From Rhodocollybia butyracea (taxonomy: Eukaryota > Basidiomycota > Agaricomycetes > Agaricales > Omphalotaceae), in NCBI GenBank assembly GCA_015501585.1, contig JADNRY010000170.1, positions 62,001-126,000 of the forward strand: a stretch of 64,000 nt of DNA, given 5' to 3'. Shown piece after piece: positions 1 to 12,199 of this stretch (the first letter of the stretch is position 1; each line of letters starts with the position of its first letter). Below the pieces are notes generated by a model. That model was not told where the DNA came from and did not search any database. It saw only the letters and a program-made list of their open reading frames with translations. Position numbers and translations under genes: made by a program.

Positions 1-64
1 CTTTACAGTAGATGATAAAACCATAACCTTAACCATAAAAATTGCAAAACACCTCTTACAGGTT

Positions 65-1221
65 TTCAAATGGGGCTTATTCTATTTGGAAACCCTGTTT
101 CCAGCAGAAACCCGGGTTTCCCTCATATCGTTATTAAGGAACCCCACCGTAGCCCCGCCGAAAGTCCGGCGTAACCCGGGCGTAATAAGTAGAGATAATC
201 TAAGCGCCTGTCAAAACTACAGAACATTTAATACAAAACATTCGGATCAACTGACTCTTCAGTTGACACGTCGGCTGCAGTCACCGACGACAGACGTTCC
301 GCTGTCGTCCGACTACTCACCAATGGCTGCCTAGTGAACAACACTTGCTGGTCATTGTTATTAAGTATACATAATTGATAATTGCTTAAACAATATAAAG
401 AAATGTTATTGTGTTACTCTGTGGATGCTGCAGAAGCTAGTAACACTACGGCGCATTCTATAAATGGTATGCGACAAAGTCAACGACATATACAACGACA
501 AATATCAAGCAAAAATTAATAAACTTCGTACAAAAAGTATCGATTTATCCTGCAATAAAGTAGACGACCTTTACAACTACTATTTTAAATAATTGCATGT
601 GACATTCACCTCCTATATCGGGTACAAAAGGCCTTGAAAACCAATTTCTTTGTCACGCGCGCCATTCATATTGTTTTTTCGCGCGAAAAACACAAGCGGG
701 AGGCGGTGGCATTTTATTTTTCGCGCGAAAAAAGAATATGAGTGGCACACAACAAAGAGATTGATTTTCAATGCCTTTTGCGCCCGATATAGGAAGTGAA
801 TGTCATACGCAATTGTTTAAAATAGTAGTTGTAAATGTCATCTACTTTATTGCAGGATAAATCAATGCTTTTTCATAGAAATTTTATTAACTTTTGCTTG
901 ATATTTGTTGTGGTATATGTCGCTGACTTTGTCATGTGCCATTTATAGAACGCGCCGTAGTGTAAGTTATACATATGTATGTTGCATGCGCCAGTCTTGA
1001 TGGTAGTGTGCATTAGAAAAACGGAGCAGAACAACTTGCCGACAAGCTGTCAGTCTAACTCTTTGAGTTGCCGTTCATTCTTTACTTTGGCGCGCGCTTA
1101 GAATGGCCGGTTATCTCTCCAAGGCACCGGCCTGAGAAACCCTCTGTAAGTGCTTATTTTGACTGGGTTTCTTGAGAAACCCTGGAAACAGGGTTTCCAA
1201 ATAGAATAAGCCTTCAAATGG
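65..1221. mobile_element. Mutator-like (MULE) non-autonomous TIR element with 9-bp TSD
   Basis: Terminal inverted repeats of about 31 bp face each other at 74-104 and 1182-1212; both begin GGCTTATTCTATTTGGAAAC when read inward. They are flanked by identical 9-bp direct repeats TTCAAATGG at 65-73 and 1213-1221. A 9-bp duplication with TIRs is the usual mark of Mutator-like elements. No transposase is encoded inside, so the copy depends on an enzyme from elsewhere. A second, shorter element (444-962) is inserted inside it. The superfamily is inferred from duplication length; the element boundaries are seen directly. Confidence 0.8.
441..965. mobile_element. CACTA-like palindromic MITE nested in the MULE
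   Basis: The ends read CACTACGGCGC inward, and the two arms of about 250 bp are near-complementary, so the element is almost one long hairpin with a centre at about 700. A 3-bp duplication TAA flanks it (441-443 and 963-965). CACTA ends and a 3-bp TSD point to the CACTA/EnSpm superfamily. There is no coding capacity. A diverged copy lies at 34587-34977. Confidence 0.75.
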
Positions 1222-2122
1222 CTCATCTGGCCTTATAGATTAGTACAGTCCGTAAATAGTGCTTGTAGCCTTTGCTTTGAAATGTCCTTGAGTACTTTCT
1301 GCTTTAATTCAAGTCAAGGCTTGCCACATGCGTGGAAAGGATACAAATTGTGCTTAACCTCAAATAGAAAAGGTAATGTGCTCTACAGCATCTAAAGATG
1401 GACACAAGGACTTTCACTGGCTTGGGAGACTATAAAGAAAAGTCTGCAGCCTGTGGGACATATAATTTGTACATATAATCTGTTCCATGATGAAAGGAGA
1501 AGGAGAAATGAGTAAGCTGCTCCTATAAGAAGTAACACTCAACATAGACCCTTTGTACAGCTAACTCTTAAACCATAGCCCTGGGCTACTGAAAGTGAGT
1601 AAGTTACCAAGATTAATGAAAGGAAATAGTAGTAATAACAGGACCCCTGATAAATGGTAGGCACTACAAATTCAGATCTGGGTTTTTGAGTCAATTTTGA
1701 CTTCATCTTAAGTTGAAGTTTGAGCAAAAATGGCTTCCTTTCATGCAGACTCAGAGCGATTTTTCTGGAAAAATTCTGGCAGATTTAAGCGAGATTTAAG
1801 CTAGATTTAACTATTTGGGGTAGCTGGTAGGGGCTCCAAGTAGCTAGGCAACCCGCCTGAGCCTCCACCTGCAGGTGAATTTTTTTTCAGGCAAAAATCC
1901 ACTTCCTCGGGCAACCACATATTTGGTCTTATTAGCCTACATTGTTACATTGACCTGACTAAAAAGAGCCACAATCCTGAGGTTATCATTTGGCTCCAGG
2001 TCATTAGTTCAGCTTTTGTGCTATACTGGAAGTCCACTAGTCAATCTTGTATCATAGATGTATCCGTGAGAATGAGAACAAGAATGGACTTGCAAGCAGG
2101 ACTGTTCAGTCTGCACTGTTTT
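1222..2122. other. Intergenic; one diverged hAT-type terminal segment
   Basis: No gene is recognised. A segment at about 1908-2000 (GGCAACCACATATTTGG, then TTACATTGACCTGACT) is a degraded copy of the terminal region of the hAT-like family seen whole at 8245-10145 and 13547-17275. Confidence 0.5.
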
Positions 2123-2479
2123 ACATATATGATATAGGGTCCTCTCTTCCTTAGCCAATTGAGTGAAAAGTCTGTAATTTAGTTAGGGGAGCACGCTGGG
2201 CATACAATAAAATTGTAGTGGAGGTTACAGAGAGCAGTTCCACATATATGATATAGAGTCCTCTCTTCCTTGGCCAGTTGAGCCAAAAGCCTATATTCTA
2301 GTTAGGGGAGCACCCTGGGCATATAATAAAACTGTAGTGAAGGCTACAGAGAGCAATTCCACATAGATGATATAGGGTCCTCTCTTCCTTGGCCAGTTGA
2401 GCCAAAGGTCTGTAATTTAGTTAGGGGAGCACCCTGGGAATATGATAAAATTGTAGTGGAGGCTGCAGAGAGCAAGCAA
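2123..2479. repeat. Tandem repeat, three units of about 119 bp
   Basis: Three imperfect direct copies begin near 2123, 2242 and 2361. Each starts ACATATATGATATAG or a close variant and ends near GCAGAGAGCA. Identity between units is high, with scattered point changes. No ORF runs through them. Confidence 0.85.
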
Positions 2480-2639
2480 CACTATTGAGCAGCACTACAA
2501 TCAAGTACTCAACCCATCAATCTCTGGTCAGTGGTGCTTGATGACTCAAAAACACCTGAACCGGATTCAGATGCCTAAGTAAGTACAATTACAAGACAGA
2601 AATTCAAGTCAGTGCAACCACTTAATAATATGAAAGACT

Positions 2640-2815
2640 AAAAAGTTATGGGTCCACCAAAAGTTTACGGGCAAAAAATCAAAGTCTCCGGAGATGAATC
2701 TATGGTGCAAAAAAAATGAAAGTTTCCTGGGTTGAAAGTTTACAGGGCAAAAAAACAAAAGTCCACGTGGGACATTTAAAGTTTACGGCGGGTAATTTTT
2801 GTGCAATTTGAACAG
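2640..2815. repeat. Dispersed repeat with AAAGTTTACGG motifs
   Basis: Short motifs of the form AAAGTTTACGG/AAGTTTCC recur several times and end in TTTTTGTGCAATTTGAACAG. The same arrangement reappears at about 10160-10295, so this is a dispersed repeat of unknown class. Confidence 0.5.
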
Positions 2816-2949
2816 CATAGTAGTACACTACTCAGGCTACTTATTAAAAGTAAACATTCAAGAGCACCCACATGTGAGCTTCAGATTCAATCTTGGCCCA
2901 AGGTCAGAAAAATCCTGACCCGGCCCTTGACCCTCTTTGACCCTCTGCA

Positions 2950-2994
2950 AGGGCCGGGTCGGTCGAGGGTCAAGCCCGGCCCTCCCCATCACTA
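2950..2994 (-). mobile_element. Possible hAT terminal fragment
   Basis: Read on the minus strand this ends in TAGTGATGGGGAGGGCC followed by GGGTC-rich subterminal sequence, the style of the hAT ends at 10628 and 45776. The matching other end was not found. Confidence 0.3.
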
Positions 2995-3112
2995 GCACTG
3001 GTAGGTACCAGCCGCGGCCCCAGACATGTGCCCATTGCTGTCAGATCAAGACGGCCGAGATCAAAGAGGATGAGCAGAGATCTGATGCCGGTTTAGGTTT
3101 GTACCATCCAGC

Positions 3113-4366
3113 TATCACCGGGGGCAAGGACCGGCGCAGTTGATTTCCCACTGCCATTAACGCAGTGGTCAACGCAGGGGGCAACGCAGTTGATTTTTTT
3201 GATGATGTCATCCTATTAAATTGAAGTGCCGGCCAGTGACAAACTTTGATTGATGCCGAATTGATACCTGATGGATCTTTCCCACTGCACGAAGTTGCGC
3301 ACCACTACTTATTTATGTCCCACTTCAAGTTGTGGAAATATGTACTTACATCTACCGTTAAACCAAGCAGCATTCGAAAACACCAGAATCCGTACATTGA
3401 TAATTACGGCGCCCATATGTCGTATGGCGCCTAATTCTTTCTCACAACCAAGGTCCAAATCCCACCATATCTTCGGTGTTCCTCCTTATACTGCATGAAC
3501 AAGGAAGTGTATGTTCTAACTTTTGCTCAACAAAACATTTATCAGTACAATATGTTGCTATAAAACAATTCTTTTGAGAATTTCTCCCAAGGTCAATGCC
3601 AATAAATGGTTATTTCTGCCATTTTTAATCATTCAAGAGGACATGGAACCAAGGGGCTTCATGGCTAATAGAAAAGTACCATATAGTAGTGGTATAGTAG
3701 TCTCTAGAGTCTTACATGTGCAAGATCTAATATCAGTCTCAAATAATAAGCTCACAGCAAGCCTAGTAAGGGCTACTTACCATGTGCCCTCCAGACCCCA
3801 GGCTTCTTACACCACTGCCAAGCAATTAGTACAAGAATTCGGAGCTGCACCCCTTTGAGAATAGTATTTGAGCTTGACAATTGGTGCATCAATTGCAGTG
3901 AGTTGTCAAATAATTGGCATGCAACAAATGAAGCATAATGATGTCTGAGTTTTTGGCATCAAATGCTGGGCCGTTTGAGGCATGCGGAATCTTCAACACT
4001 CATAGTGAGCGGAATTGCAACAACATGGGGGTAAGAATGCAAGAGTGAATTAGAATTATAACAAAATTATAATCTACCTATGGAGTGACCCATAAGTAAA
4101 CTATGTACATAATTGGTGGAACGACTGTTGAGCAACAACTGTGTACTCTAACAGGGCCTTCTATCACTGCTAGCTTGGAAACCTTGCAAGAAGTAGTGTA
4201 CAATCACCTATAATGTGGTGAGAAAGATCCATCATGAGGCATCAATGCCGGGACGCCGTTTTAATAGAATGACATCATCAAAAAATCAACTGCGTTGCCC
4301 CCTGCGTTGACCACTGCGTTAATGGCAGTGGGAAATCAACTGCGCCGGTCCTTGCCCCCGGTGTAT
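3113..4366. mobile_element. CACTA-like non-autonomous element, 1.25 kb, with TSD TAT
   Basis: Inverted repeats of more than 100 bp begin CACCGGGGGCAAGGACCGG at 3116 and mirror at 4363. A 3-bp duplication TAT flanks the element at 3113-3115 and 4364-4366. The CACYG end and 3-bp duplication suggest a CACTA relative. The interior shows short overlapping ORFs only and no transposase. Partial relatives lie at 5205-5600 and 37085-37145. Confidence 0.75.
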
Positions 4367-5204
4367 ATAGCACTATATATTGAAATAGGATTGCGTGCTG
4401 TTTAAGTGTTTCGCTAGAGCGGAATTCAGGCTATGCTACAGTTACAAAGTTGCAGGACTATGACACTTGACTTGTTGCCCTTGAGCGGGTGTAGGCCAGT
4501 GATTTCGACTTATCATTCTTGTGAGTGAAATAATCAGCGTGGCAAGAAGGGGTACATTCAATATTGTTTCTAGATTGAGATCTATCTCCGTAAAGTCTGT
4601 TTGATGTGTGATTGCTTGGTGACTGCACAGCACGACTAATGACAGAGATCTAATATAAGGTCTAATATTCTAATCAGAAAATTTCATCAGGGCGTGACCC
4701 GTGAGCGCATGTTTATTATGTCAGGTCAACCTTTGCTACGACAGACAAGGAATTTTCATCGGCCAAAAACAAATTTGGCTCTTTTTCGGGTGTTTTCCTG
4801 GGAGAAAATTCCTTGTTCTTATAGATGCCAGATTTTGTTCTGTTCGAGATGCCTGTGACCCGTGATTAGCCAACTGGACCGATTAGTACAGTACCGTACG
4901 GGGTCATCCATGTGGTGAAATTGTCCAAAACCCTGGTGCAATAACCTCTTTTCAAGGAAGCTTCATACCTTGTTATTACCTGATTCAAGAAACCTTCCGT
5001 ATTACTGCGGTTTCAAATTTGACGTCATTCTGATATTTGATGCAAGGGACCTGTATGAATGTACATCCGGCTGTATAAACCTCTCGGCTATAGCTGTAGT
5101 TGTAGCAGCAGTGTCTTTCCTTTTTTCAATCCAGCTTTGATAATTTTGGTTGTAAGTTCCTGAGATGCCAGATGCCAGGCTATGAATATGTACCAAATCA
5201 CTAT

Positions 5205-5600
5205 CACCGGGGGCAAGGAGGCAAGGACCGGTGCAGTTGATTTCCCACTGCCATTAACACAATGATCAATGCAAGGGGCAACACAGTCAATCTTGTGAGC
5301 ACGTCATTCTACTGAATTGGTGTGACGGCCAGTGAATGAATTTTGATTGATGCTGGATCGATACCTGATGGCTTTTTCCCACTGCGTTATAGTACTGCAA
5401 AGTTGCGCACCATTACTTCTCATTTATGTCTGCTATTAAACTAAGCAGTGTGAGAGAAACCCCTGATAGGTTGAATGTAATTACAGCGCCCATATCTCAC
5501 ATGGCATCTAATTCTTTCTCACCACCAAATACCTTATTTCCAATCTTCCAGGAATTCTTATACAACATGAACAAGAAAGCATATTCTCTGACCTTTGCCA
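5205..5600. mobile_element. 5' half of a CACTA-like element related to 3113-4366
   Basis: Starts CACCGGGGGCAAGGAGGCAA after CTAT and stays alignable to the left half of the 3116-4363 element, including the GTTGCGCACCA and GGCGCCCATAT-type interior segments. Similarity is lost near 5600, so the right half is missing. Confidence 0.6.
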
Positions 5601-5721
5601 GTAAACAAAAATGGTACCGGCAGGTATACCTGTGAACTCCGAAAGTACCGGCGGGTCTCGGTCCGGTTACCGGGACTTGTGGTGACCTTTAATTTCAATC
5701 CTCCCGAGCCATATTGAGGAG

Positions 5722-6153
5722 TAAGGCCCCATTCAGGAACCCAGTTTGCAAATGAGTTGCAAAAGGGTTGAGTTGAAAGTGTCAAAATCTGTCACAGCGG
5801 AGATATTTTGATGACCATCATATTCCCAGGACAATTTGACGCTTGCTTCTTTAGCGCCAAGAGATGCTATCTTACTTTTTGCGTGAAAGTGGTAACAATA
5901 TGGTGGAGATCGATATTAGAACATATTTATAACCTGTGCCTAGCAATAAACCTTCAAAAAAGTCATAGGATGCATTGTTTCAAAGATTCTCGGCAAACGC
6001 CATAGCAAAATCATCATGAGAAATTTCCTACTGGTTTTAGTCTGTCACTATGCAGGTCATCTGATGTGACAACATCAAACTTACCCTACAACCCATCTCC
6101 GCCAGATTAACTCCAACTCATGAGTCATTTGCAAGTTCCTGAACGGGGCCTAA
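5722..6153. mobile_element. PIF/Harbinger-like MITE, 426 bp, TSD TAA
   Basis: Ends GGCCCCATTCAGGAAC (5725) and GTTCCTGAACGGGGCC (6150) are inverted copies, flanked by TAA on both sides. A 3-bp TWA duplication with GGSCC ends is typical of PIF/Harbinger MITEs. No coding capacity. Confidence 0.7.
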
Positions 6154-6275
6154 ATAAGGTGATTACAACCGTGACTCAGGAAGTAAGCTATAAGTGTCCT
6201 GACTCCTGATGGTGAAAACACTGAATCCAACACAAATATAATGTCTGAATTTGATGATAAGATAAATGGCAGTGC

Positions 6276-6769
6276 TGACTTACCAAGGGGGTCCAAAAAA
6301 CAAAGTCCATAGGGGGTCGGAAAAAAACTCTCAACCTCCACGCTGCACTCTCCGTCCACGTGATATTTTGGTCACATTATTTCCTTATATGGTAATCTGT
6401 GAGCCATATGAGTCATCTTTCCCAGCCCATATCCTTGACCCAAAATGCTTTGAAACTATCGAATTATATATTAGCTTTCAATGTGGCACAGTGTGTATGA
6501 TATTTATGACACGAGTATACATCCTTCACCAAGGGTTGAACATGTCACTGTGTCACTCTCACTGAAGTACTTACTAGCCGGCAAGGTAAGTCCAAAGGCA
6601 CCGCACTGACCATATTGCGCTAACAGTTAAAATATACATATCTTTTGATAAAAATACAATGTGAGCATAGCTTTGGGGTGGGTCAAGAAAAAAAATTTCA
6701 GACCTCACCGAGGACCCACCCTCCCTACCCCTGTACGGAATTCCCGGTCCCGACCCCCTTGTGACTGAT
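6276..6769. mobile_element. TIR MITE with CAAGGGGGTC ends
   Basis: Inverted ends CAAGGGGGTC occur at 6284 and 6761, with partly matching 8-bp flanks TGACTTAC and TGACTGAT. Most of the interior is repeated at about 30950-31355, which supports a dispersed element. Class is uncertain, possibly hAT. Confidence 0.5.
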
Positions 6770-6862
6770 ACTCTCCGGAAATAGTAAGATTATGTTGTGT
6801 CACGCAATTTTAACATAATGTTACTATGTTCACCGAAGTTTGATAAATCTCATCATTATCAA

Positions 6863-7059
6863 GGGCCTGTTGGACAACCGGAATCTAGATTTGTTGGGAT
6901 TTTGCGAGGCTTTATCACCATTCAGAAATCCATCAAACATTTGTAAGTGTCAGTTAGGCATACTGTCATGCGTTTCTTCCATGTCGACATCAACACCTTG
7001 CTTAATGTTCATACATTCCTGCCACTCTCAAATATGGTTTTTACTTTTATTTTCAATGA
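6863..7059. mobile_element. Left half of a Harbinger-like MITE, cut by a hAT end
   Basis: GGGCCTGTTGGACAACCGGA and the following 190 bp align with the left half of the complete MITE at 41546-42038. The alignment stops at 7060, where a hAT-type terminal sequence starts. Confidence 0.6.
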
Positions 7060-7310
7060 TAGAGATGGACACGAGTCCGGATCCCGGATAACCCGGATCC
7101 GCCGCGCTGGTACCGGGGGAAAATAATCCTGACCTGTGACCCATGGGAAATGGGTACCTGAATCCGCCAGATACGGGTCATGCAGGTCTACCTGTGGGTA
7201 TTCACACCTAAAAATATACTTTACAGGGTCCGGAAGTCCCCAAAGGATGACTTGTGACTGACCCGGACCCGTGGGAAAGGGTACCTGTATCTGAGCCACC
7301 CAGGTTGCAG
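7060..7310. mobile_element. hAT-like terminal region
   Basis: Begins TAGAGATGGACACGAGTCCG, followed by repeated GGATCCGG, ACCCGGA and GTGGGAAA modules as in the TSD-proven hAT elements at 21294-22102 and 43436-44135. A right end was not identified, so the copy is partial or rearranged. Confidence 0.45.
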
Positions 7311-8244
7311 GTTGACCATTGATGAAATCATTTCACTCATGAAGTCAGCCCAATACCTTCTTCTACCAAGACTTGGCTGGTGGGGTCTACAAAGGCTCCT
7401 TGACAAGGAATCTTCAGTCTCAGAAATCCAGCAACAGTATGCCTATCCTTGAGCACTGGTGGACTGACTCAGCCGTTACTGAGTTGGTCATGAGTGCAAG
7501 CCCTTTATCCGACCTGAGTGAAGATGAGCAGGCTTACTGGAATTGGGCCAGTGATTATTGCTATCATTGGAGATGCTTGTTATTCTATACTCAGTGAGCA
7601 GAAGGATTTGGCTTCAATGTGCCCAGCCAGTCATTCTGTCTCCCCCCCATTGGGTGTAGACTGCACTTCCGAAAGGGCATATTACTTCGAGCGTTGTTAC
7701 CAGGCATGGAGTCAGACATTGGGCCAGGGTTGAGGCCACAGTGTAAAGAAATGTTTCTCGACAATTTGCTGGTGTCCAGCCTACTTACATTAGCACTACT
7801 GCCACAACTGCAGTAATTGAGTACTTAAAGGAGATATATATGGACTTTGATGTATGGAACTTGTCCAGGACTGCAGAGGATGATGAGTAGGAAGAGGTGT
7901 AGTCAATTGTATTATGTATGTATGTACCTCATTGCTCTGTCTGTGAGATTCTATTTCAGTTCCATAATTATGAGCAATGTGTTCTGGGATCTTACCAAAA
8001 TGTCAAGAAGAGTAAGCACCCAGGGCACTTGTCCTTTAGTGTACAAAGATTGATGCACTAAAAGTGCACCAGAACTTTATACTTCTTAAGGCTTCTAGTA
8101 AGCACTCATGCTAGTGAATCAAGCTCAAGAAAATGTTCAATTTAATGGTCATGACATAGCTGTACTGGAGAACAAAGTAGAGGTGTACTGTGTAGCACGT
8201 GTTGTGTGCATTAAAGCCGTCATGTGACTCGGTGCTGTTTTCCG
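7311..8244. other. No recognisable gene
   Basis: Short overlapping open frames exist on the plus strand, but none shows a recognisable domain, a splice pattern or a relative elsewhere in the window. Confidence 0.4.
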
Positions 8245-10145
8245 GTGATCCAGCACTTCAGGCAACCACATATTTGGTCTTACTAGCCTACATTTTTGTT
8301 ACATTGACCTGACTAAAAAGAGCCAGAATCCTGGGCTTATCCTTCAGCTCCAGGTCATGACCTAGGGTTGAATAGGGGATGCTGGGGAGAGGTAGGGACT
8401 GCTGTGGGAGGGATAGGGGATGCTGTGGGAGGGGTAAAGGAGGGTGTGTGAGTATGGGAGGAGGGAAACCAACAAATTGTATACTCAGGAAAAGGTAGGA
8501 CAGGTGCCAGGGATAATAAGGGAGGCTATATTAATGGATACCTGAGGAGGGACAGTGAAATGATTGGAATGGCGTGGGAGAGATCAGAACATTGCTTAAG
8601 ATGCCTGTGGCCCCCTTGCCCTGGATACTTTAATACTTATCCTCTAATTTCGAAAAAATGTGGGTTTTTGATGGGAAAGCTCAAATATCAATAAAGACTA
8701 AACTCCCATGGGCCATCTAAATATGTCTGAGACCCAGAAAGGGTAGAGAACATATCAGGGCATCAGGGGATGAAAAGATTCACCCTTATCCATTCCAATC
8801 TGCATGTTATATCAAGTAATCTTTAGACTCAACACTTTTCATTGATTTCCTTTCATGGACATACAGCTTTGGACTGATCCACTACAATCAAAGGTCATCC
8901 AGGAAATATTTTGCAAATCCAACCCCTTCCCACCACAGGATTGGCTTCATTTGGGGTGAGCAACCTATTCTATGTATAGAGAGGAGATCTGGTTGTCTGC
9001 TACAAGCAGGTGTCCTGAGGGAAAGAGTGTAAACAGTTTTTATGTTAAGTTTGGTCATTTCCCAATCAAGTAGTGAAAACAGCTTTGAACTCATCCACTG
9101 CAAGAGATTTGTGATTTCTCAATCAAGTAATAAACAGCTTTGGCCCCATCCACTGCAAAAGATTTGTGACTTCTCAATTTAGGCAATGAAAACAGCTTGG
9201 ACCTCATCCACTGCAAAAGTTTTGAAATTCCCTAATTAACCCTATTGAAATAAAATTGCCTAATATAGTAATTTATGAAATTTACCAAAAGTGGCTAACT
9301 CTATTAGAAAAACATAAAAAACCAGTTAATGTGTTTGAAAACTTCCTAATTTAGTAATAAAAACAGCTTTGACCTCATCCACTGTAAAATTAAAATTTCT
9401 TAATTAGTCATTTGAAAATGCTTTAGGTCAAGACCGGGTTCACCCAAGTCAAGACCAACCTGAACTAGGTCAAGACCAACTTAGCCTAGGTCAAGACCAA
9501 GTTCCCTAGAGCCAGTGGTCCTGTCCCTTTTAATCTTTCTCCTCCACATCCCTAATGGTGGCCTGTATGAACCCCTGACATGTTGCAGCCCCCTCCCCCA
9601 ATGCATTCAAGCAATGTTATGATCTCTCCCACACCATACAAATCATTTCACTGTCCCTCTCCTCAACTATCCATCAACACAGCCTCCCTTATCATCCTTG
9701 GTGCTTGTCCTACCTTTTCCTGGGCATCCTGTTCTTTGGTCTCCCATCTCCCACATTCACATACATTCCCCTACCCCTTCCAGATACTCCCTTACCCCTC
9801 CTACTACATACTTGTTATACTCCCCTACCCCTCCCAAAGTGTATCCCATTCCACCTAGATTACCCACCCACCTACCTACACTTGGTCCTCCTCCTATCAC
9901 ATCAGGTCTCCCATTCCCTCCTCCTACACTCCCCTGGCACCCCCTCCCAAAGTATACCCTATTCTACTAAACCATCTCCTAGACCAAACCTGACCTAGGT
10001 TGAGTAGGTCATGACCTAGAACCCCAAGGTCATGACCTATATCAAAAAGGATAAGCCCAGGATTCCAGTGGCTCTTTTTAGTCAGGTCAATGTAACAAAT
10101 ATGTAGGCTAAGAAGACAAATAGTGGGTGACTGAACTGTGATCCG
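8245..10145. mobile_element. hAT-like non-autonomous element, 1.9 kb, with 8-bp TSD
   Basis: The left end GCACTTCAGGCAACCAC (8253) and the right end GTGGGTGACTGAACT (ending 10137) are imperfect inverted repeats that continue inward through TTACATTGACCTGACTAAAA. Flanking octamers are GTGATCCA (8245-8252) and GTGATCCG (10138-10145), 7 of 8 identical, as for hAT insertion. The interior holds TAGGTCAAGACCAA repeats and pyrimidine-rich stretches that give long but meaningless ORFs. No transposase was found. Confidence 0.7.
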
Positions 10146-10159
10146 GCCCAAACAGAGTT

Positions 10160-10295
10160 CAAAGTAATCAAAAGTTTATGGTAGATGATGTCAAGTTTTC
10201 TGGGAAATTTAAAGTTTTACAAGGGGGGACATTTTAAGTTTTCCGCAAAATTCAAAGTTTGCGGGGGGCCTAATTTTTGTGCAACTTGAACAGCA
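10160..10295. repeat. Second copy of the AAAGTTTACGG-type repeat
   Basis: Matches the segment at 2640-2815, ending in the shared TTTTTGTGCAACTTGAACAG. Confidence 0.5.
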
Positions 10296-10627
10296 TATAC
10301 TACTAGTGAACTCACTGGTCCATAGTTCTGTGAAGTTAGCTCATGAGTGAAACACAGAGAACTGTAAATTTGATACACTGACCATCAGCCTGTGACACCC
10401 TTGTGCAAAAAATTCAGGATCAGCAATCATTCACCCTCAGATTTCCCCCAAGTTGTAGCCCATCAGATAGACATAAGACATACAGTATCTAACACTATTG
10501 GCTGTAGTGAAATTAAACTTATTCTGCTTTTAATTTCTGCTTGGGATTTTCATTGAAGTAGTATTATTTTTGATGAGTTTATGGCCTGTTTACTGTCACC
10601 ACACTCTCCAGCCTTGCAACTGAACAC

Positions 10628-10790
10628 TAGTGATCTGCCGGCTAGGGCTCAGAGCCGTTGGGCCCTCTGAGCCAGCCCTAGTTGAGCCGGGCCTGGCCGG
10701 AGCCGTCTCTAGGGCTCAGGAGGGCTCAGGGCCCGGCTTAGATTTTTGAAAGCCCCGAGCCGGCGGCTGGGGCCGGGGCTCAGGGCGCTG
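10628..10790. mobile_element. Truncated hAT end (GCCGGCT-rich)
   Basis: TAGTGATCTGCCGGCTAGGG followed by GGGCTCAGAGCC-type palindromic modules closely resembles the left end of the complete element at 45776-46311. There is no right end, and retroelement-derived sequence follows directly. Confidence 0.5.
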
Positions 10791-10799
10791 ATCTATCCA

Positions 10800-11420
10800 A
10801 AGTAATGTTTGACGTATACGAGGCAGTCGTGGAATTTGTGCCGGTCACTGAGGATCTCGAAAATAAGGATAGTCTAACTGAACTAGAATAGATGAACTCA
10901 CTGCAGAAAGACACCATTACTTGAGCCCGGTTGATCAAGTCCCTGAATGAAGAAAGGAAAAACAGAGGGTCGCCCACGCCATTTTCACCTTCACCACACC
11001 GGAAGCAGCCAACCAGATCATCCAGAACGGCCTCATCATCCAGGGCACCTCTCTTGAAGCATGTAAATCTCTGCCAGAACCACGACTCTGCAACAAATGC
11101 CAACGACCAGGCCACTTTGCCAAGGAATGCAAGAACGAGGTAAACTTCCTTCCCCTTCTTTTTGTGGTCTTTGCGACACAGGTGGACATGGCAGCTCCCA
11201 TTCTCCCTGCAGTCCAGATGAGTATCATAGACAGTGTCGCAGAATAGACTCTCACTCCAGGGATCATCAAGACAACGGCTCCTTCAGCAGCGGCATATCC
11301 AGACGCCGCCCCAGACACCATTCACACAGCTCCAGTGTCTCCTCTGCTGAAGGTCGCAGCAAAGGCAAAGACCTGCCCGATCCTCGTGATGCTAAAATTC
11401 CAGATCAGGAACCCATGGGT
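10800..11420 (+). pseudogene. Degenerate LINE-type ORF1 (zinc-knuckle) fragment
   Basis: One plus-strand frame, interrupted by stops, encodes a stretch ending PEPRLCNKCQRPGHFAKECK, a clean C-x2-C-x4-H-x4-C zinc knuckle. It is preceded by ANQIIQNGLIIQGTS, a layout typical of fungal non-LTR (Tad-like) ORF1 proteins. A second Cys/His cluster (CGLCDTGGHG) and a YHRQCRRIDSHSRDHQDN-type tail follow in shifted frames. ORF1 proteins bind the element's RNA. No endonuclease or reverse transcriptase is adjacent, and the right end is cut by the MITE at about 11444. It could instead be a gag relic. Confidence 0.5.
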
Positions 11421-11443
11421 ATACTTAGTTGCAGCCCGGCTGA

Positions 11444-12188
11444 CATCAGGAAAAGTGTTTTTTTCCTAGGGGACCAAGGGTGGCCTAAGGACAACTAGGT
11501 GACCTATGAACCCATGACATCCTAGGATTTGGCACTTGTCTTAAGGAACTCACAGTTTCCCAGGATTCCCTAGGAAGTCCTATGAAGACCAGGGCAAAAC
11601 TGTGTTTTCCTTAGTTTTCCCTGGTTTTACCCAAGTTGTCCTGGAATTGTCCTGAGGTATCCCAGGATATCCTGGGAAGCTGTGAGTCCCTTAAGCCAAG
11701 TGCCAAATCCTAGGATGACATAGGATTCATAGGTCACCTAGTTGTCCTTAGGCCACCCTTGGTGTTGTTGTAAAGGGGGAAAATTCAGATACAAGCTACG
11801 CTCATCCTCCAAATGTGGGGACAAAAGCACACCAGAGGGTAGAGATGGGTAAAGCCCTGGGTCAACAACCCGATGGGATTTCATTCCATAAAACTAGGTA
11901 CTTATATACCATACAACTGTATACTACACTATATAAGGGAATTGACTTGCTATAATTCCAGGCAAGTCATGTAAAGTCATTATGAGTCATTTAGAATCAT
12001 TGCACAGTCATGCACAGTCAATGACTCAATGCACAGTAACTATGTACTACAAATGAGTCATGCAATATTGACACATTACGACTCCAGTCCATATGAGTCA
12101 GTTCAGGTTTGTACACGGAGGCACTTGCAAATATTCCAGTCCAAATTCCTACACTTGGTCCCCTAGGAAAAAAACACTTTTCCTGATG
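11444..12188. mobile_element. MITE with CATCAGGAAAAGTG ends and an internal palindrome
   Basis: An inverted repeat of about 35 bp beginning CATCAGGAAAAGTGTTTTTT lies at about 11445 and in reverse at about 12188. Within it, 11473-11763 is itself a nearly complete hairpin (ACCAAGGGTGGCCTAAGGAC against its reverse). No TSD could be fixed. The same CATCAGGAAAAAGT end is used by the element at 28693-28915. Confidence 0.55.
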
Positions 12189-12199
12189 GAGGTCACCTC

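Noticed and set aside
9580..9998. Pro/Ser/Leu-rich ORFs of 90-97 aa on the plus strand
   Set aside because: They come from a pyrimidine-rich interior of a non-autonomous hAT-like element. All three frames are open, and composition follows the repeat.
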